A DNA stretch of 64,000 bases from Thiothrix sp. Lineage in GTDB: Bacteria; Pseudomonadota; Gammaproteobacteria; Thiotrichales; Thiotrichaceae. The DNA lies in the NCBI GenBank assembly GCA_008015155.1, contig SSFA01000012.1, positions 62,001-126,000 of the forward strand, given 5' to 3'. The notes under the pieces are model-generated. The model did not search any database. It saw only the letters and a list, made by a program, of their open reading frames with translations, and had not been told where the DNA came from. Shown piece after piece: positions 9,823 through 19,079 of the stretch. Both the position numbers and the translations under genes were made by a program. The number at the start of each line of letters is the position of its first letter. Position 1 is the stretch's first letter.

Positions 9823-10661
9823 GCGAAGCTATCGTCTTACCCGCTCCAGCCAAACTCAATCTTTTCCTGCATATCACAGGTCGTCGAGTAGATGGTTATC
9901 ATCTGCTCCAGACGCTATTTCAATTTTTAGATTATGGCGATGAGATTAGTTTGCAGCTGCGGCCAGATGGACAAATCACGCGCTCTATAGGCTCCCCGTT
10001 AGTCCCCGAAAATAATGACTTGGTCGTAAAAGCAGCCCGATTATTACAGCAAACAAGCACTTCTAAACTCGGTGTTGATATAAAAGTAAACAAAAAATTG
10101 CCAATGGGTGGTGGTTTAGGGGGTGGTAGTTCTGATGCCGCGACAGTCTTAGTAGGGCTCAATCACTTATGGAATTGCCAATTACCCATAGACCGACTAG
10201 CGGCTTTAGGCTTAGGTTTGGGGGCTGATGTACCAGTATTTATACGTGGACATTCCGCTTGGGCAGAAGGGGTAGGTGAGATGATCGAGCCAGTCACAAT
10301 TCCAGAGAAATGGTATTTTGTTTTGCATCCCAATGTACATATTTCGACCGCTGAAATTTTTGCAACCGATAGCTTGACAAGGAACTGCAAACCCATCAGA
10401 ATGGCGGCCTTTCTTGCAGGGCAAACAACTAATGTGTTTGAACCAGTAGTAAGAAAAAACTATCCTGAAGTCGCAAAAGCATTTGAGTGGCTTGGGACTG
10501 AGGCAAAGTTAACAGGCTCTGGAGCTTGTTTATTTGCAGAGTTTGATGATGAAACATCAGCTCAGTTAGTAGCAAAAAAGCTACCAAACCAATGGTCAGG
10601 TTTTGTAGCGAAAGGTCGATGTAAGTCACCTTTATATGAAAAGCTAAGCACCTTAAGTTAG
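9804..10661 (+). CDS. ispE: 4-diphosphocytidyl-2-C-methyl-D-erythritol kinase
   Basis: This GHMP-family kinase phosphorylates CDP-ME in the MEP isoprenoid pathway. Diagnostic motifs are [16 protein letters not shown] near the N-terminus and the ATP-binding loop [14 protein letters not shown] near residue 95. The 285-residue length is normal. The start codon lies inside the end of lolB (19 bp overlap), suggesting translational coupling. A tRNA-Gln gene follows 11 bp after the stop and is probably on the same transcript. Confidence 0.96.
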   Translation: MENAFLGEAIVLPAPAKLNLFLHITGRRVDGYHLLQTLFQFLDYGDEISLQLRPDGQITRSIGSPLVPENNDLVVKAARLLQQTSTSKLGVDIKVNKKLPMGGGLGGGSSDAATVLVGLNHLWNCQLPIDRLAALGLGLGADVPVFIRGHSAWAEGVGEMIEPVTIPEKWYFVLHPNVHISTAEIFATDSLTRNCKPIRMAAFLAGQTTNVFEPVVRKNYPEVAKAFEWLGTEAKLTGSGACLFAEFDDETSAQLVAKKLPNQWSGFVAKGRCKSPLYEKLSTLS

Positions 10662-10672
10662 AAGTTCTTTGA

Positions 10673-10747
10673 TGGGCTGTCGCCAAGCGGTAAGGCAGCG
10701 GATTTTGATTCCGCCATACCTAGGTTCGAATCCTAGCAGCCCAGCCA
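10673..10747 (+). tRNA. tRNA-Gln (anticodon TTG), with encoded CCA
   Basis: A full cloverleaf can be drawn. The acceptor TGGGCTG pairs with CAGCCCA. The anticodon stem GCGGA/TCCGC encloses the loop TTTTGAT with anticodon TTG. The T arm reads CTAGGTTCGAATCCTAG and the 3' end carries GCCA. It sits between ispE and prs, the usual position of a glutamine tRNA in many gammaproteobacteria. Confidence 0.96.
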
Positions 10748-10780
10748 TCCCCCTGTCTTATATTCAATGCGAGACACCCC

Positions 10781-11737
10781 ATGTCTGACGATAGAATGAT
10801 GGTATTCGCCGGTAATGCCAATCCTGAGCTTGCCCTAAAAATCGCTGATCATCTTGGAATTTCCCTCGGTAAACTTAAAGCAGAGCGCTTCAGTGATGGT
10901 GAAGTGCATGTGGAGATTTTAGAGAATGTGCGTGGCCGTGATGTTTTCATCATCCAGCCCACCTGCTCACCGACAAATGACAATTTGATGGAGCTATTGA
11001 TCATTACAGATGCACTGTATCGTGCTTCTGCTGGGCGTATTACTGCAGTTATTCCTTACTATGGCTATGCCCGCCAAGATCGCCGTGTGCGTTCCCGCCG
11101 TGTTCCTATTTCGGCTAAGTTAGTAGCTGATATGGTCGCTGCTGGGCACGTTGACCGCGTTTTGACCATTGATTTGCACTCTGATCAAGTACAGGGCTTC
11201 TTTGATGTGCCTGTTGATAATATCTATGCCTTAGGTGTACTACAGGCAGATATTATGGCAAAGAATCTTGACCATATTATGGTGGTTTCTCCTGATGTGG
11301 GTGGGGTAGTCCGTGCCCGCGCTCTGTCTAAAGCTTTAGGGAATGTCGATTTAGCGATTATCGATAAGCGCCGTCCTGAGCCTAACAAAGCCGAAATTAT
11401 GAACATTATCGGTGATGTGGAAGGTCGTCATTGCTTACTCATAGATGACTTAATCGATACTGGCGGTACTTTATGTAATGCTGCAGCAGCTTTAAAGAAT
11501 CGTGGTGCTTTAAGTGTGTGTGCTTATGCAACACATGCGGTTTTTTCAGGGAAGGCGGTCGAAAATATCGAAGGTTCGCTGCTTGATGAGGTCGTTGTGA
11601 CTGATACTATCCCATTGAGTGCAAATGCAAAAAAATGTGCTAGAATCCGCCAGCTTTCGGTAGCAGGCATTTTAGCTAAAACTATTTTGCGTATTAATCG
11701 AGATGATTCGGTTAGTTCTCTGTTCGAGGAAGAATAA
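10781..11737 (+). CDS. prs: Ribose-phosphate pyrophosphokinase
   Basis: The 318-residue enzyme makes PRPP from ribose 5-phosphate and ATP for nucleotide, histidine and tryptophan synthesis. Visible motifs are [11 protein letters not shown] (ATP flexible loop), [17 protein letters not shown] and the PRPP-binding loop [10 protein letters not shown]. It lies between tRNA-Gln and rplY, the conserved order. Length and start match the bacterial family. Confidence 0.97.
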   Translation: MSDDRMMVFAGNANPELALKIADHLGISLGKLKAERFSDGEVHVEILENVRGRDVFIIQPTCSPTNDNLMELLIITDALYRASAGRITAVIPYYGYARQDRRVRSRRVPISAKLVADMVAAGHVDRVLTIDLHSDQVQGFFDVPVDNIYALGVLQADIMAKNLDHIMVVSPDVGGVVRARALSKALGNVDLAIIDKRRPEPNKAEIMNIIGDVEGRHCLLIDDLIDTGGTLCNAAAALKNRGALSVCAYATHAVFSGKAVENIEGSLLDEVVVTDTIPLSANAKKCARIRQLSVAGILAKTILRINRDDSVSSLFEEE

Positions 11738-11807
11738 GCTCTTCAGGAGCGAGCTGCTTGATCTGGTCGCGGATTAGGTGGTTTTTATTAATTTTGGAGT
11801 ATGAATT

Positions 11808-12380
11808 ATGTCTAAAGAATTTACATTGCAGGCAGAAGCCCGCTCAGAGCAGGGAAAGGGTGCGAGCCGCCGCCTGCGTCGTGAGAATAAGGTGCCTGCA
11901 GTTATTTATGGTGCGGGTACACCTGCACAATCGATTTCTTTAAAGCACAATGAGTTAATTCGCAATCTGCAAGATGAAGCGTTTTACTCACAGTTGATCT
12001 CGGTTAATTTTGGTGATCGTAAAGAAATCGCTATTTTACGTGCACTGCAACGTCATCCCGCTAAGCCCATCATTTTACACGCTGACTTACAGCGGATTAA
12101 AGATGATGAGCTCATTGAAGTTCATATTCCCTTGCATTTCACTAATGAAGAAAGTGCAGTGGGGGTAAAAGTAGGTGGTGGTACAGTGAGCCGTATTCTC
12201 AATGAAGTAGTAGTGGCTTGCCTGCCGAAAAACATTCCAGAATATATCGAAGTTGATATGTCGAATGTAGACAAGGGTCAAATCCTACATTTATCTGATC
12301 TGAAATTACCTGAAGGTGTCTCTATCCCTGAATTAGCTTTGGGTAGTGACCACAATCAGGCAGTTGTAGCGATTCACTAA
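11808..12380 (+). CDS. rplY: 50S ribosomal protein L25 (general stress protein Ctc type)
   Basis: The 190-residue protein has the two-domain L25/Ctc form. The N-terminal 5S rRNA-binding domain (about residues 1-95) starts SKEFTLQAEARSEQGKGASRRLRRE, and a C-terminal TL5-type domain follows. It stabilises 5S rRNA in the large subunit. An upstream TTTTGGAG supports the ATG. The order prs-rplY-pth-ychF is well conserved. Confidence 0.95.
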   Translation: MSKEFTLQAEARSEQGKGASRRLRRENKVPAVIYGAGTPAQSISLKHNELIRNLQDEAFYSQLISVNFGDRKEIAILRALQRHPAKPIILHADLQRIKDDELIEVHIPLHFTNEESAVGVKVGGGTVSRILNEVVVACLPKNIPEYIEVDMSNVDKGQILHLSDLKLPEGVSIPELALGSDHNQAVVAIH

Positions 12381-12397
12381 ACCTTGAGGATTCTCCG

Positions 12398-12973
12398 ATG
12401 GCTGAACCTATTCGGTTAATTGTCGGTTTGGGGAATCCGGGGTTGCAGTATGACAAAACCCGGCATAATGCTGGGTTTTGGTTTGTTGAGGAGCTGGCAA
12501 GACGTTATAGCGGTCAGTTCTTAACTGAAAAACGCTTTTCCGGCGAAGCTTGTCGTATTAATGTCGGTGCTGAGTCAGTCTGGCTATTGAAGCCAATGAC
12601 TTTTATGAATCGCAGTGGCCTAGCAGCCCGTCAATTAGCGGATTTCTATCGTATCCCTGTTCAACAAATCTTAGTGGCGCACGATGAGCTGGATTTGCCA
12701 GTGGGTGATGTACGCTTAAAGCTTGCCGGCGGGCATGGTGGGCATAATGGCTTACGCGATCTGCATGCACATTTGAGCGCTGATTACTGGCGTTTACGTT
12801 TAGGGATTGCGCATCCAGGTGATCGCAATAAAGTGGTTGACTATGTTTTATCCCCTCCGACACGTGATGAGGAAATAGCGATTCGCTTGGCGGTGGATAA
12901 AGCAGCTGATCAAATAGCGCTAGTACTGGCCGGTGATTTGCAAAAAGCGATGAATGAATTGCATCGTAAATAG
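12398..12973 (+). CDS. pth: Peptidyl-tRNA hydrolase
   Basis: Pth recycles peptidyl-tRNAs released from stalled ribosomes. The 191-residue protein shows the family signature GLGNPGLQYDKTRHNAGFW with the catalytic histidine near residue 24, plus KPMTFMNRSG and LAGGHGGHNGLR. It lies 17 bp downstream of rplY and 21 bp upstream of ychF, consistent with one operon. Confidence 0.97.
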   Translation: MAEPIRLIVGLGNPGLQYDKTRHNAGFWFVEELARRYSGQFLTEKRFSGEACRINVGAESVWLLKPMTFMNRSGLAARQLADFYRIPVQQILVAHDELDLPVGDVRLKLAGGHGGHNGLRDLHAHLSADYWRLRLGIAHPGDRNKVVDYVLSPPTRDEEIAIRLAVDKAADQIALVLAGDLQKAMNELHRK

Positions 12974-12994
12974 TAGTACAAGAAGGTAACTCTT

Positions 12995-14086
12995 ATGGGA
13001 TTCAAATGCGGAATTGTTGGCTTGCCCAACGTAGGTAAGTCCACTTTATTCAATGCACTCACTAAAGCAGGCATTCAAGCAGAGAATTACCCCTTCTGTA
13101 CGATTGAGCCAAATGTAGGGATCGTGCCGGTCCCCGATCTACGTTTGGACGAGCTGTCTGTGATTGTAAAGCCTGAACGTATTCTACCGACGACCATGGA
13201 GTTTGTGGATATTGCAGGTTTAGTGGCTGGAGCCTCTAAAGGCGAAGGCTTAGGCAATAAGTTTTTAGCACATATTCGTGAGACGGATGCCATTGCTCAG
13301 GTGGTGCGTTGCTTTGATAACGACGATATTATTCACGTTAATAATAAGGTTGATCCTGCGCACGATATCGACATTATTAATACGGAGCTGGTGCTTGCTG
13401 ATATGGAAAGCATGGAGCGTGCGGTGCAGCGCTTAGCTAAGGCTTCCAAATCAGGCAATAAAGAAATGTTAGCGCAAAAAGAGGTAGCTGAGCGCTTATT
13501 GGCTCATCTCTCAGAAGGTAAAGCTGCACGCTTATTAGACTTATCACCTGAAGAGCAAAAGTTTGCGCGTGAATTCCATCTGATCACGATTAAGCCTTTA
13601 TTATTCATTGCGAACGTGAATGAAGATGGCTTTGAAAATAATCCTTATTTAGATGCAGTTACGAAAATTGCCCAAGATGAAAAAGCCCAAATCGTGCCTG
13701 TTTGCGCAGCTATGGAAGCTGAATTATCTTTGTTAGATAGTGCGGATCAAGCTGAGTTCTTAGCAAGCATGGGTTTAGAAGAGCCAGGCTTAAATCGGGT
13801 GATTCGTGCAGGTTATGAATTGCTAGGCCTGCAAACTTTCTTTACCGCAGGTGTTAAAGAAGTTCGTGCTTGGACAGTGAATCGTGGTGCGAGTGCTCCC
13901 AATGGTGCTGGTAAAATTCATACCGATTTTGAACGCGGCTTCATTCGTGCTGAAGTGATTGCTTACCATGATTTCATCGCTTATAAGGGCGAACAAGGCG
14001 CGAAAGATGCAGGTAAATGGCGCTTAGAAGGCAAGGACTACATCCTACAAGAAGGAGATGTGGTACATTTCCGTTTTAATGTTTAG
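12995..14086 (+). CDS. ychF: Redox-regulated ATPase YchF (OLA1 family)
   Basis: The 363-residue Obg-like P-loop NTPase has the G1 motif [14 protein letters not shown], the G3 motif DIAGLV, and the changed G4 motif NVNED that gives ATP rather than GTP preference. A C-terminal TGS domain ends with [10 protein letters not shown]. It binds ribosomes and is implicated in stress responses. It is the last gene of the operon. The promoter of tRNA-Met begins only 7 bp after its stop. Confidence 0.96.
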   Translation: MGFKCGIVGLPNVGKSTLFNALTKAGIQAENYPFCTIEPNVGIVPVPDLRLDELSVIVKPERILPTTMEFVDIAGLVAGASKGEGLGNKFLAHIRETDAIAQVVRCFDNDDIIHVNNKVDPAHDIDIINTELVLADMESMERAVQRLAKASKSGNKEMLAQKEVAERLLAHLSEGKAARLLDLSPEEQKFAREFHLITIKPLLFIANVNEDGFENNPYLDAVTKIAQDEKAQIVPVCAAMEAELSLLDSADQAEFLASMGLEEPGLNRVIRAGYELLGLQTFFTAGVKEVRAWTVNRGASAPNGAGKIHTDFERGFIRAEVIAYHDFIAYKGEQGAKDAGKWRLEGKDYILQEGDVVHFRFNV

Positions 14087-14093
14087 TTCAGTC

Positions 14094-14122
14094 TTGACAG
14101 CGTAACTAGTTAAGACTAACAT
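14094..14122 (+). promoter_or_regulatory. Probable sigma-70 promoter of tRNA-Met
   Basis: A perfect -35 box TTGACA (14094-14099) is followed after exactly 17 bp by TAACAT (14117-14122), 13 bp before the mature tRNA start. The spacing and position fit a dedicated tRNA promoter. Confidence 0.75.
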
Positions 14123-14134
14123 TCGCAGCCTCTT

Positions 14135-14211
14135 GGCTACGTAGCTCAGTTGGTTAGAGCACAGCACTCATAATGCTGGGGTCGTAAGTTCGAGTCTCAC
14201 CGTAGCCACCA
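14135..14211 (+). tRNA. tRNA-Met (anticodon CAT), integration target of the island
   Basis: The 77-nt cloverleaf has acceptor GGCTACG/CGTAGCC, D arm GCTCAGTTGGTTAGAGC, anticodon stem CAGCA...TGCTG with loop CTCATAA (anticodon CAT), T arm TAAGTTCGAGTCTCA and an encoded ACCA end. Features fit elongator methionine rather than initiator: the acceptor begins with a paired G-C and the GGG/CCC anticodon stem of initiators is absent. The 3' end is the left attachment site of the island. Confidence 0.93.
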
Positions 14212-14217
14212 TCCATT
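14198..14217 (+). other. attL: tRNA-Met 3' end at the left island edge
   Basis: The 20-nt segment CACCGTAGCCACCATCCATT covers the 3' end of tRNA-Met and a few bases beyond. A near copy, CACCGTACCACCATCTATT, lies at 35169-35187 with one base missing and one substitution. A tyrosine integrase gene begins 158 bp away, as expected for tRNA-targeted integration. Confidence 0.75.
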
Positions 14218-14243
14218 AGTTTCTGGAAGTTCCAGACTGTCCC

Positions 14244-14287
14244 AAAGCCCCTTACAGGCCGCAATCTGTAAGGGGCTTTGTGTTTCT
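14244..14287 (+). terminator. Intrinsic terminator after tRNA-Met
   Basis: A 14-bp perfect stem, AAAGCCCCTTACAG with CTGTAAGGGGCTTT, encloses an 8-nt loop and is followed by a short T-rich stretch. A different hairpin of the same design lies just after attR, so the element appears to supply its own terminator for the tRNA it rebuilt. Confidence 0.75.
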
Positions 14288-14318
14288 AATAGTTCCATTT
14301 AGTATCTAGTAAGCCCAG

Positions 14319-14345
14319 AAAAATGTTGGTAGCTTTGTTGGTATC
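14319..14345 (+). repeat. Left copy of a 27-bp near-terminal repeat (possible integrase arm sites)
   Basis: AAAAATGTTGGTA followed by GTTGGTATC recurs at 35080-35106 with 25 of 27 bases identical, in the same orientation. Inverted copies of the core (TACCAACA, GATACCAACA, ATACCAAC) follow before and across the integrase start. Clustered short repeats inside each att site are typical of integrase or excisionase binding arms; the function here is inferred. Confidence 0.6.
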
Positions 14346-14375
14346 CGACCTACCAACACAGGCAGATACCAACAA

Positions 14376-15605
14376 ATGAAATACCAACTCACTGACAGCG
14401 CGATAAAAGCCGCTAAGCCCAAAGAAGACGGCAAGCCCAGCAAGATAAGTGACGGAGGCGGCTTGTGTCTCTTAGTGAAGAATACGGGCAAGTATTGGCG
14501 TTTTAACTACCGCTATAACAATAAACAGAAAACTTTAGCTCTTGGCGTATATCCCGACATTAACCTCAAAACAGCACGAGAGAAGCATCAAGAGGCTAGA
14601 GCGTTATTAGCACGTGGTATTGACCCCTCCGAATACAAACAGCAGGCCAAGGCTGAACAAATCGCTATCACTGAAAATACCTTTGAAGCGATAGCTTTAG
14701 AATGGTTTTCAAAATTCAGCAAAGACTGGGCAGAAAGCTATTCAATCAAACTAATGAGCCGCTTTAAGAATGACGTGTTCCCTTGGCTTGGTAATCGCCC
14801 GATAGCAACCATAGAGCCACCGGAGATACTCAAATGTTTGAAGCGTGTAGAAGAGCGGGGAGCGCTAGATTCCGCCCATCGAATTAAGCGCAATATAGGG
14901 CAAGTATTCCGCTATGCAGTAGCGACAGGGCGCGCCCAGCGTGATCAAACAGCAGACCTCAAGGGTTCTTTGCCGCCGACTAAAAAAACTAACCTTGCAG
15001 CGATTATCGACCCTGTGCAAGTAGGGCGATTAATGCGCGATATACAGGCTTATGAAGGTCATTTGATCACCCGCATAGCTTTGCAGCTTTCCGCTTATCT
15101 ATTTCAACGTCCTAATGAAATTCGCTCAATGGAGTGGTCTGAAATTGATACAGATAAAGCACTTTGGAGTATACCGGCCAACAAAATGAAAATGCGTCAA
15201 CCGCATTTAGTACCACTACCGAAACAGTGTCTTGATCTATTGGAGGAAATTAGACCCCTAACAGGTCATCGGCGTTATGTATTTCCATCGATGACTGATA
15301 GCACCAAACCAATGAGTAACAACACGGTCAGGCAGGCATTAAGACGTATGGAGTACAGCAAGGGAGATATGACCGCACATGGTTTTAGAGCAATGGCTAG
15401 AACCATCCTTGAGGAAGTATTAGAGGTAAATCCTGTCTATATTGAGCAACAGCTAGCGCATGCGGTGAAGGATGCTAATGGCACTGCTTACAATCGCACT
15501 AAACATCTAGCTAAACGTATCGCCATGATGCAGCAATGGGCAGACTACCTAGATAGTCTAAGAGTAGGAGCGCAAGTGTTACCGTTTAAAACCAAGCTTG
15601 GTTAA
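14376..15605 (+). CDS. Tyrosine integrase of the P4/DUF4102 type
   Basis: This 409-residue site-specific recombinase begins with the DUF4102 arm-binding domain (LTDSAIKAAKPKEDGKPSKISDGGGL). A core-binding domain and the catalytic domain follow, with QRPNEIRSMEW (first Arg), HGFRAMARTIL (His-x-x-Arg) and a late AYNRT carrying the probable tyrosine nucleophile. It lies next to tRNA-Met and reads away from it. The start ATG falls within the cluster of GTTGGTA/TACCAAC boxes, so the integrase may repress its own expression. It is the only integrase in the window and should catalyse integration and excision of the 21-kb island. Confidence 0.94.
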   Translation: MKYQLTDSAIKAAKPKEDGKPSKISDGGGLCLLVKNTGKYWRFNYRYNNKQKTLALGVYPDINLKTAREKHQEARALLARGIDPSEYKQQAKAEQIAITENTFEAIALEWFSKFSKDWAESYSIKLMSRFKNDVFPWLGNRPIATIEPPEILKCLKRVEERGALDSAHRIKRNIGQVFRYAVATGRAQRDQTADLKGSLPPTKKTNLAAIIDPVQVGRLMRDIQAYEGHLITRIALQLSAYLFQRPNEIRSMEWSEIDTDKALWSIPANKMKMRQPHLVPLPKQCLDLLEEIRPLTGHRRYVFPSMTDSTKPMSNNTVRQALRRMEYSKGDMTAHGFRAMARTILEEVLEVNPVYIEQQLAHAVKDANGTAYNRTKHLAKRIAMMQQWADYLDSLRVGAQVLPFKTKLG

Positions 15606-15634
15606 GCATCTGGATCGGAAGGAAAGAAACCGCT

Positions 15635-15745
15635 ATGAACAAAGTTAGATACAAACCTACTGAACTACTTGTGTTAACCGAAGAACGCCAAGCAGAATTA
15701 CAGGCTTTGGCTAACAAACCAGAACGGTATTGGCTCCGATTTTAG
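15635..15745 (+). CDS. Small hypothetical ORF downstream of the integrase
   Basis: A 36-codon ORF begins MNKVRYKPTELLVLTEERQ and ends PERYWLRF. It has a good Shine-Dalgarno (GGAAGGAAAG) about 9 bases before the ATG and follows the integrase stop by 29 bp. It is too short for the ORF track. No family is recognised. The charged, helix-prone sequence could be a small regulator, but it may also be the relic of a longer gene. Confidence 0.4.
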   Translation: MNKVRYKPTELLVLTEERQAELQALANKPERYWLRF

Positions 15746-15938
15746 TGGAGCGTGAAACGCTTTTTAGACTCCACTAAGCAGCTTGTGGAGTTTGCGCGCC
15801 CGACAAGTTCAATGACACAAGGCGCTTTTCTTGGTACACAATCAGCCCAAAATAATAAGACGGCTATGCACTACTCCCACCATAAAAAAGCCGGAACTAT
15901 GCCCGGCTCTTGGTATGACTCCCCTACCCTGATTAAGA
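15746..15938. other. Gene-poor stretch between the integrase side and the HUH operon
   Basis: The ORF track entry that begins at 15752 runs antisense into the 400-residue membrane protein gene and shows no family features, so no gene is called here. The only feature seen is the minus-strand terminator at 15884-15908. Confidence 0.5.
15884..15908 (-). terminator. Terminator of the HUH-Rep operon
   Basis: On the minus strand the stem AGCCGG/CCGGCT with an 8-nt loop is followed by a run of five to six T. It lies 30 bp past the stop of the last gene of the operon. Confidence 0.75.
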
Positions 15939-17141
15939 TCAGGCTACTTTCAAGTATCGTGGTTTCCGATTGCCTTTCTCATAGTCAGGATTCTCCACCA
16001 GCAAGCCAGCATCTGCCGCCGCACTTAGCAAACTATCAGCGACCGCTTGCAAATCATACAGCGCGGTTCTTTCATCACTGTGCTTAGCAATCCATGATTT
16101 TAAGTCTCTAAATGCAATACTTACGCGCCCTTGTGCTAAATGCTCCTTAAACAAGTCGACTAAGCTACTTTCTAGCTGTACATGTACAGCCGGTACAGTG
16201 CTAAACGCTTGATTCGCATAGGGTAGGGCATTGGCTGTATTTTGACTGTTTTCGACTGTCTGGACAGTGTTGGAAATTCTGAATTGTTCAATAGATGCAC
16301 TAATTTTCCCCGTATTAATCGAGATAGCACGCTCATTCAGTTGACGCTGTGAACCCAGATAGTGAAAGCAAATCTTGAAGGTCAGGATTAAAAAGAACGC
16401 GAGTAGGGCAGAGCTAACCACATGACTAAGCCCAAACACTTCGGCTAAGAACCGAATCATGGCCTGATGCTTGGTTTCATCATATTCCAGTGCTTTGGCC
16501 TGCCCAATGGTAGTTTGTAGCGACTGAGTACGATTGGCTTGTTCAAGTTCCGCTTGCTGTTCTAAGCGTAAGATTCTGGCTTGTAGCGCATCCATTGCAC
16601 CCTTATTGCCTAATTGTTTGGATTCAGAATAAGAAGCCTGTAGCTGGCTTAATTTAATTTGAGCAGGGGATAGGGTGCTATTCGTTGCCAACACATCCAC
16701 CGCGCGAATCGTGGCTTTATACACTTCGCTTTGGGTGGATTTGAACGCAACCGTACTTTGTTCCCGCTGCATGGTGGCTGCGGATTCCGCGAAGATCGAA
16801 AAGCCGATGGAGAAACCCATCACTAAGAGATATTCCCGTGCACGGCCTGAATTAAATAAAACGGCTTCAGCGATAGTAATAGCAGTCGCTAAGGCTATGC
16901 CCATCGCTGCATAAACGTACTGAATAGCCCGCCATTCATGCATGTACTCAAACTCAGCGCCCGCGAAGAACTGCCCAATGAAGAACGACATGAGCGCCCA
17001 GCTCGCAAAACTCGCGCAAATGAAACCTAAACTCGCAGTGCTGTAGAACTGCTTGAGCTGCTCTAAGGTGTAGTAGCGGGAATAGTGCACCGCTTTCGCG
17101 TGGTGCTGTGCACCGTGCTGATAAGTCACTAATTCATTCAT
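15939..17141 (-). CDS. Unknown four-helix membrane protein with long coiled segment, last gene of the HUH operon
   Basis: The 400-residue product has hydrophobic segments at about residues 36-58, 70-92, 100-118 and 228-250. A polar, probably coiled region (about 120-215) separates the third and fourth. A soluble C-terminal tail, RDLKSWIAKHSDERTALYDL to the end, resembles a small winged-helix-like domain. No Walker A motif is present, so it is not a Zot/pI-type assembly ATPase. Its place after a rolling-circle initiator and a small membrane protein suggests a role in the element's transfer, export or membrane anchoring, but this is only inference. No family is recognised. Confidence 0.7.
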   Translation of the reverse strand: MNELVTYQHGAQHHAKAVHYSRYYTLEQLKQFYSTASLGFICASFASWALMSFFIGQFFAGAEFEYMHEWRAIQYVYAAMGIALATAITIAEAVLFNSGRAREYLLVMGFSIGFSIFAESAATMQREQSTVAFKSTQSEVYKATIRAVDVLATNSTLSPAQIKLSQLQASYSESKQLGNKGAMDALQARILRLEQQAELEQANRTQSLQTTIGQAKALEYDETKHQAMIRFLAEVFGLSHVVSSALLAFFLILTFKICFHYLGSQRQLNERAISINTGKISASIEQFRISNTVQTVENSQNTANALPYANQAFSTVPAVHVQLESSLVDLFKEHLAQGRVSIAFRDLKSWIAKHSDERTALYDLQAVADSLLSAAADAGLLVENPDYEKGNRKPRYLKVA

Positions 17142-17151
17142 AACAAGCCCC

Positions 17152-17427
17152 TTAGAATCCGGTAGTAATCAAAATAGATGCGACAATGAACGCCCAAAAG
17201 CGCCCATGATGCTGGTGTTGATAGGCCAGTAATGCTCCAAGTACGAAGGCAAGGCCGATTAAACAGAAAGGCAATTGCTTTAAGTTGGCACTGGCAAGGG
17301 TCGGCAATAAGCCAATGAACACGACTAAGAGTAGGGCCGTGGTGAACGCGAGCAGTTCATAGCCATAGTTAGGCGTGGCCTCATTTTGGGCAATGTTTCC
17401 GTTTTCGGAGGTGATAGAGGTATTCAT
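17152..17427 (-). CDS. Small membrane protein of the HUH operon
   Basis: The 91-residue protein has a polar N-terminal 20 residues and then three hydrophobic stretches (about 24-45, 50-68 and 75-90). Its ATG overlaps the Rep stop codon by one base (TAATG), implying translational coupling. Its size recalls phage coat-like or holin-like proteins, but the three-helix pattern and lack of a signal cleavage site do not match a filamentous coat protein. Function unknown. Confidence 0.65.
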   Translation of the reverse strand: MNTSITSENGNIAQNEATPNYGYELLAFTTALLLVVFIGLLPTLASANLKQLPFCLIGLAFVLGALLAYQHQHHGRFWAFIVASILITTGF

Positions 17428-19079
17428 TAGGCAGCCTCCCTGAGTAGGGTTTGCGTACAGTTATTTAAACTTTTTCCAAGGGAAGAGGGCAGGCTTGCCG
17501 CCTGCAAAAAATCAACAGCCGAAGCGAAGACAGCAGGGGCGCGAAACACCGAAGTAGCCGTTCCTTCATCCGATTTACCCGCCGCCACCGCTTTTGGCTG
17601 AATCGTCCATTCCTTGGTACGGGTGATCGTGATTGTACCGACACAATCCAGCCCCTTAGTACGTTTCACTGTTTCACCGTAGCGGCTGGCTTTCAGTGCC
17701 CCCGTGGTCATATCCACCGGTTCGACACTCCACACCTTGATCGGCTGGAATTGACGATTCAGGGTTGCTCCGCCTTGGATCTTGAGGTAGTCACCCCACT
17801 TTAAGCTATGTACAGCAAGACGGGCTTCTTCTAGCAAACCTTCTACTGCGTTTTCCATGCGAATCAGTTCACGCCAGACACCGACGGCTGCACCACCAAT
17901 CTGTTGAAACTGGCGAATCCCCCAAGCGCTAGCCCATGCGCGGACTCGTGCCGCTCCACTTTCCACGCTGTTACCCGTTTCACCGTCCAATTCGGCTTCC
18001 ATCCCAAAGCCATCAATATTCTTACTGATGTATTTGGAGATATAGCTGGTGGCACTGCCCCGACTGCGATCAATCGCAATCGCTTCAAAACGATGCTCAG
18101 CCGCGCCCGCTTCTTGCCCATCCTCTAAGAAGGCGTAATGTTTCAAAGCCGCTGTGACGGCTAATTGATGCTCAGACTGCATGAAGAGCAGGATATGCCA
18201 GTGCGGTGTACCGTCATGGTGAGGTTCAGCGACCCGGAAACCATAGACATTCATGCCTTCACGTTTCAGTTTGGCGCGAATCTGTGACCAGATTTTCACG
18301 AGATAGGCTTGAGCTTGTCGTGGGGTGGCGTGCTCATATTTAGGGTTTAAGCCTTCGCCGGAATAGCGATGGTATTTCGATGGGGTGGTGATAGTGTAGA
18401 ACATGGCAATATGGCCCTGCTCGGTGGCATAGGCTTCAGAACCGCGCATCCTGATTTCAAGCTCTTGCCGTCTGATTTTCGGATTAGCGACCGACTTCTT
18501 GAGCACCTCCAACAAATTGACCTTATCGCCTTCGCTGGAAATCGCTTCATAGTTCGCCAGTATCTCAAGGCTGGCTTGATGACGGGCTTGCATACGCTCT
18601 AACAGGGCAGTGGTGACATAAGGTTGACGACCTTTGCGCACTAAACCCACTTGTACCGCTAGTTGTTCCTGTTCGCGGTCTTGTTGTTTTCTTAAAGCAC
18701 GTAACCACCACAAGGGGCAAGCCAGCCGTGCTAGTGCCGATGCATCATCTTGAGCCGTGGGGAAGGGCAAACCCACGCTTTTTAATAGGGCTTCAGCCTT
18801 GGCAATACTAATCCCTTTGCTGACCCGTGCCATGCGATAGGCTTTGGAGCGTAAGGCGCTATCCGATTGCACTAAGAAGCGTTTACCGGCGGTCAATTCC
18901 ACCACGGAGAGTAGATACCGATTAGCCGCTTGTCGACCGCTGTGCTCGAAGGTGCGACCGTAATTGAATTGAATCGGTTGATGCAGAGACAAGGGGAACT
19001 TGCTGAACTGTTGGTCTAACCAATATTCATCATGGGGATGATGACGAGTGGTGCTGAAGTCTTGAGCTTGAAGGTTCAT
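17427..19079 (-). CDS. HUH-type rolling-circle replication initiator, phage gpA family
   Basis: The 550-residue protein carries the HUH metal-binding motif in PHHDGTPHWHILLF (His293 and His295). Downstream, SYISKYISKN has two tyrosines four residues apart (346 and 350), the arrangement of phage P2 gene A endonucleases. These enzymes nick one strand, stay covalently joined through tyrosine, and start rolling-circle replication. It is the fifth gene of a minus-strand operon, overlapping the gene before (ATGA, 4 bp) and after (TAATG, 1 bp). The likely host of the double-strand origin is the element itself; in P2 the origin is inside gene A, so it may lie within this gene. Confidence 0.88.
   Translation of the reverse strand: MNLQAQDFSTTRHHPHDEYWLDQQFSKFPLSLHQPIQFNYGRTFEHSGRQAANRYLLSVVELTAGKRFLVQSDSALRSKAYRMARVSKGISIAKAEALLKSVGLPFPTAQDDASALARLACPLWWLRALRKQQDREQEQLAVQVGLVRKGRQPYVTTALLERMQARHQASLEILANYEAISSEGDKVNLLEVLKKSVANPKIRRQELEIRMRGSEAYATEQGHIAMFYTITTPSKYHRYSGEGLNPKYEHATPRQAQAYLVKIWSQIRAKLKREGMNVYGFRVAEPHHDGTPHWHILLFMQSEHQLAVTAALKHYAFLEDGQEAGAAEHRFEAIAIDRSRGSATSYISKYISKNIDGFGMEAELDGETGNSVESGAARVRAWASAWGIRQFQQIGGAAVGVWRELIRMENAVEGLLEEARLAVHSLKWGDYLKIQGGATLNRQFQPIKVWSVEPVDMTTGALKASRYGETVKRTKGLDCVGTITITRTKEWTIQPKAVAAGKSDEGTATSVFRAPAVFASAVDFLQAASLPSSLGKSLNNCTQTLLREAA

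Noticed and set aside
15752-16087. Plus-strand ORF of 111 aa after the integrase
   Set aside because: Most of it is antisense to the 400-aa membrane protein and to its terminator, and no family pattern is visible.
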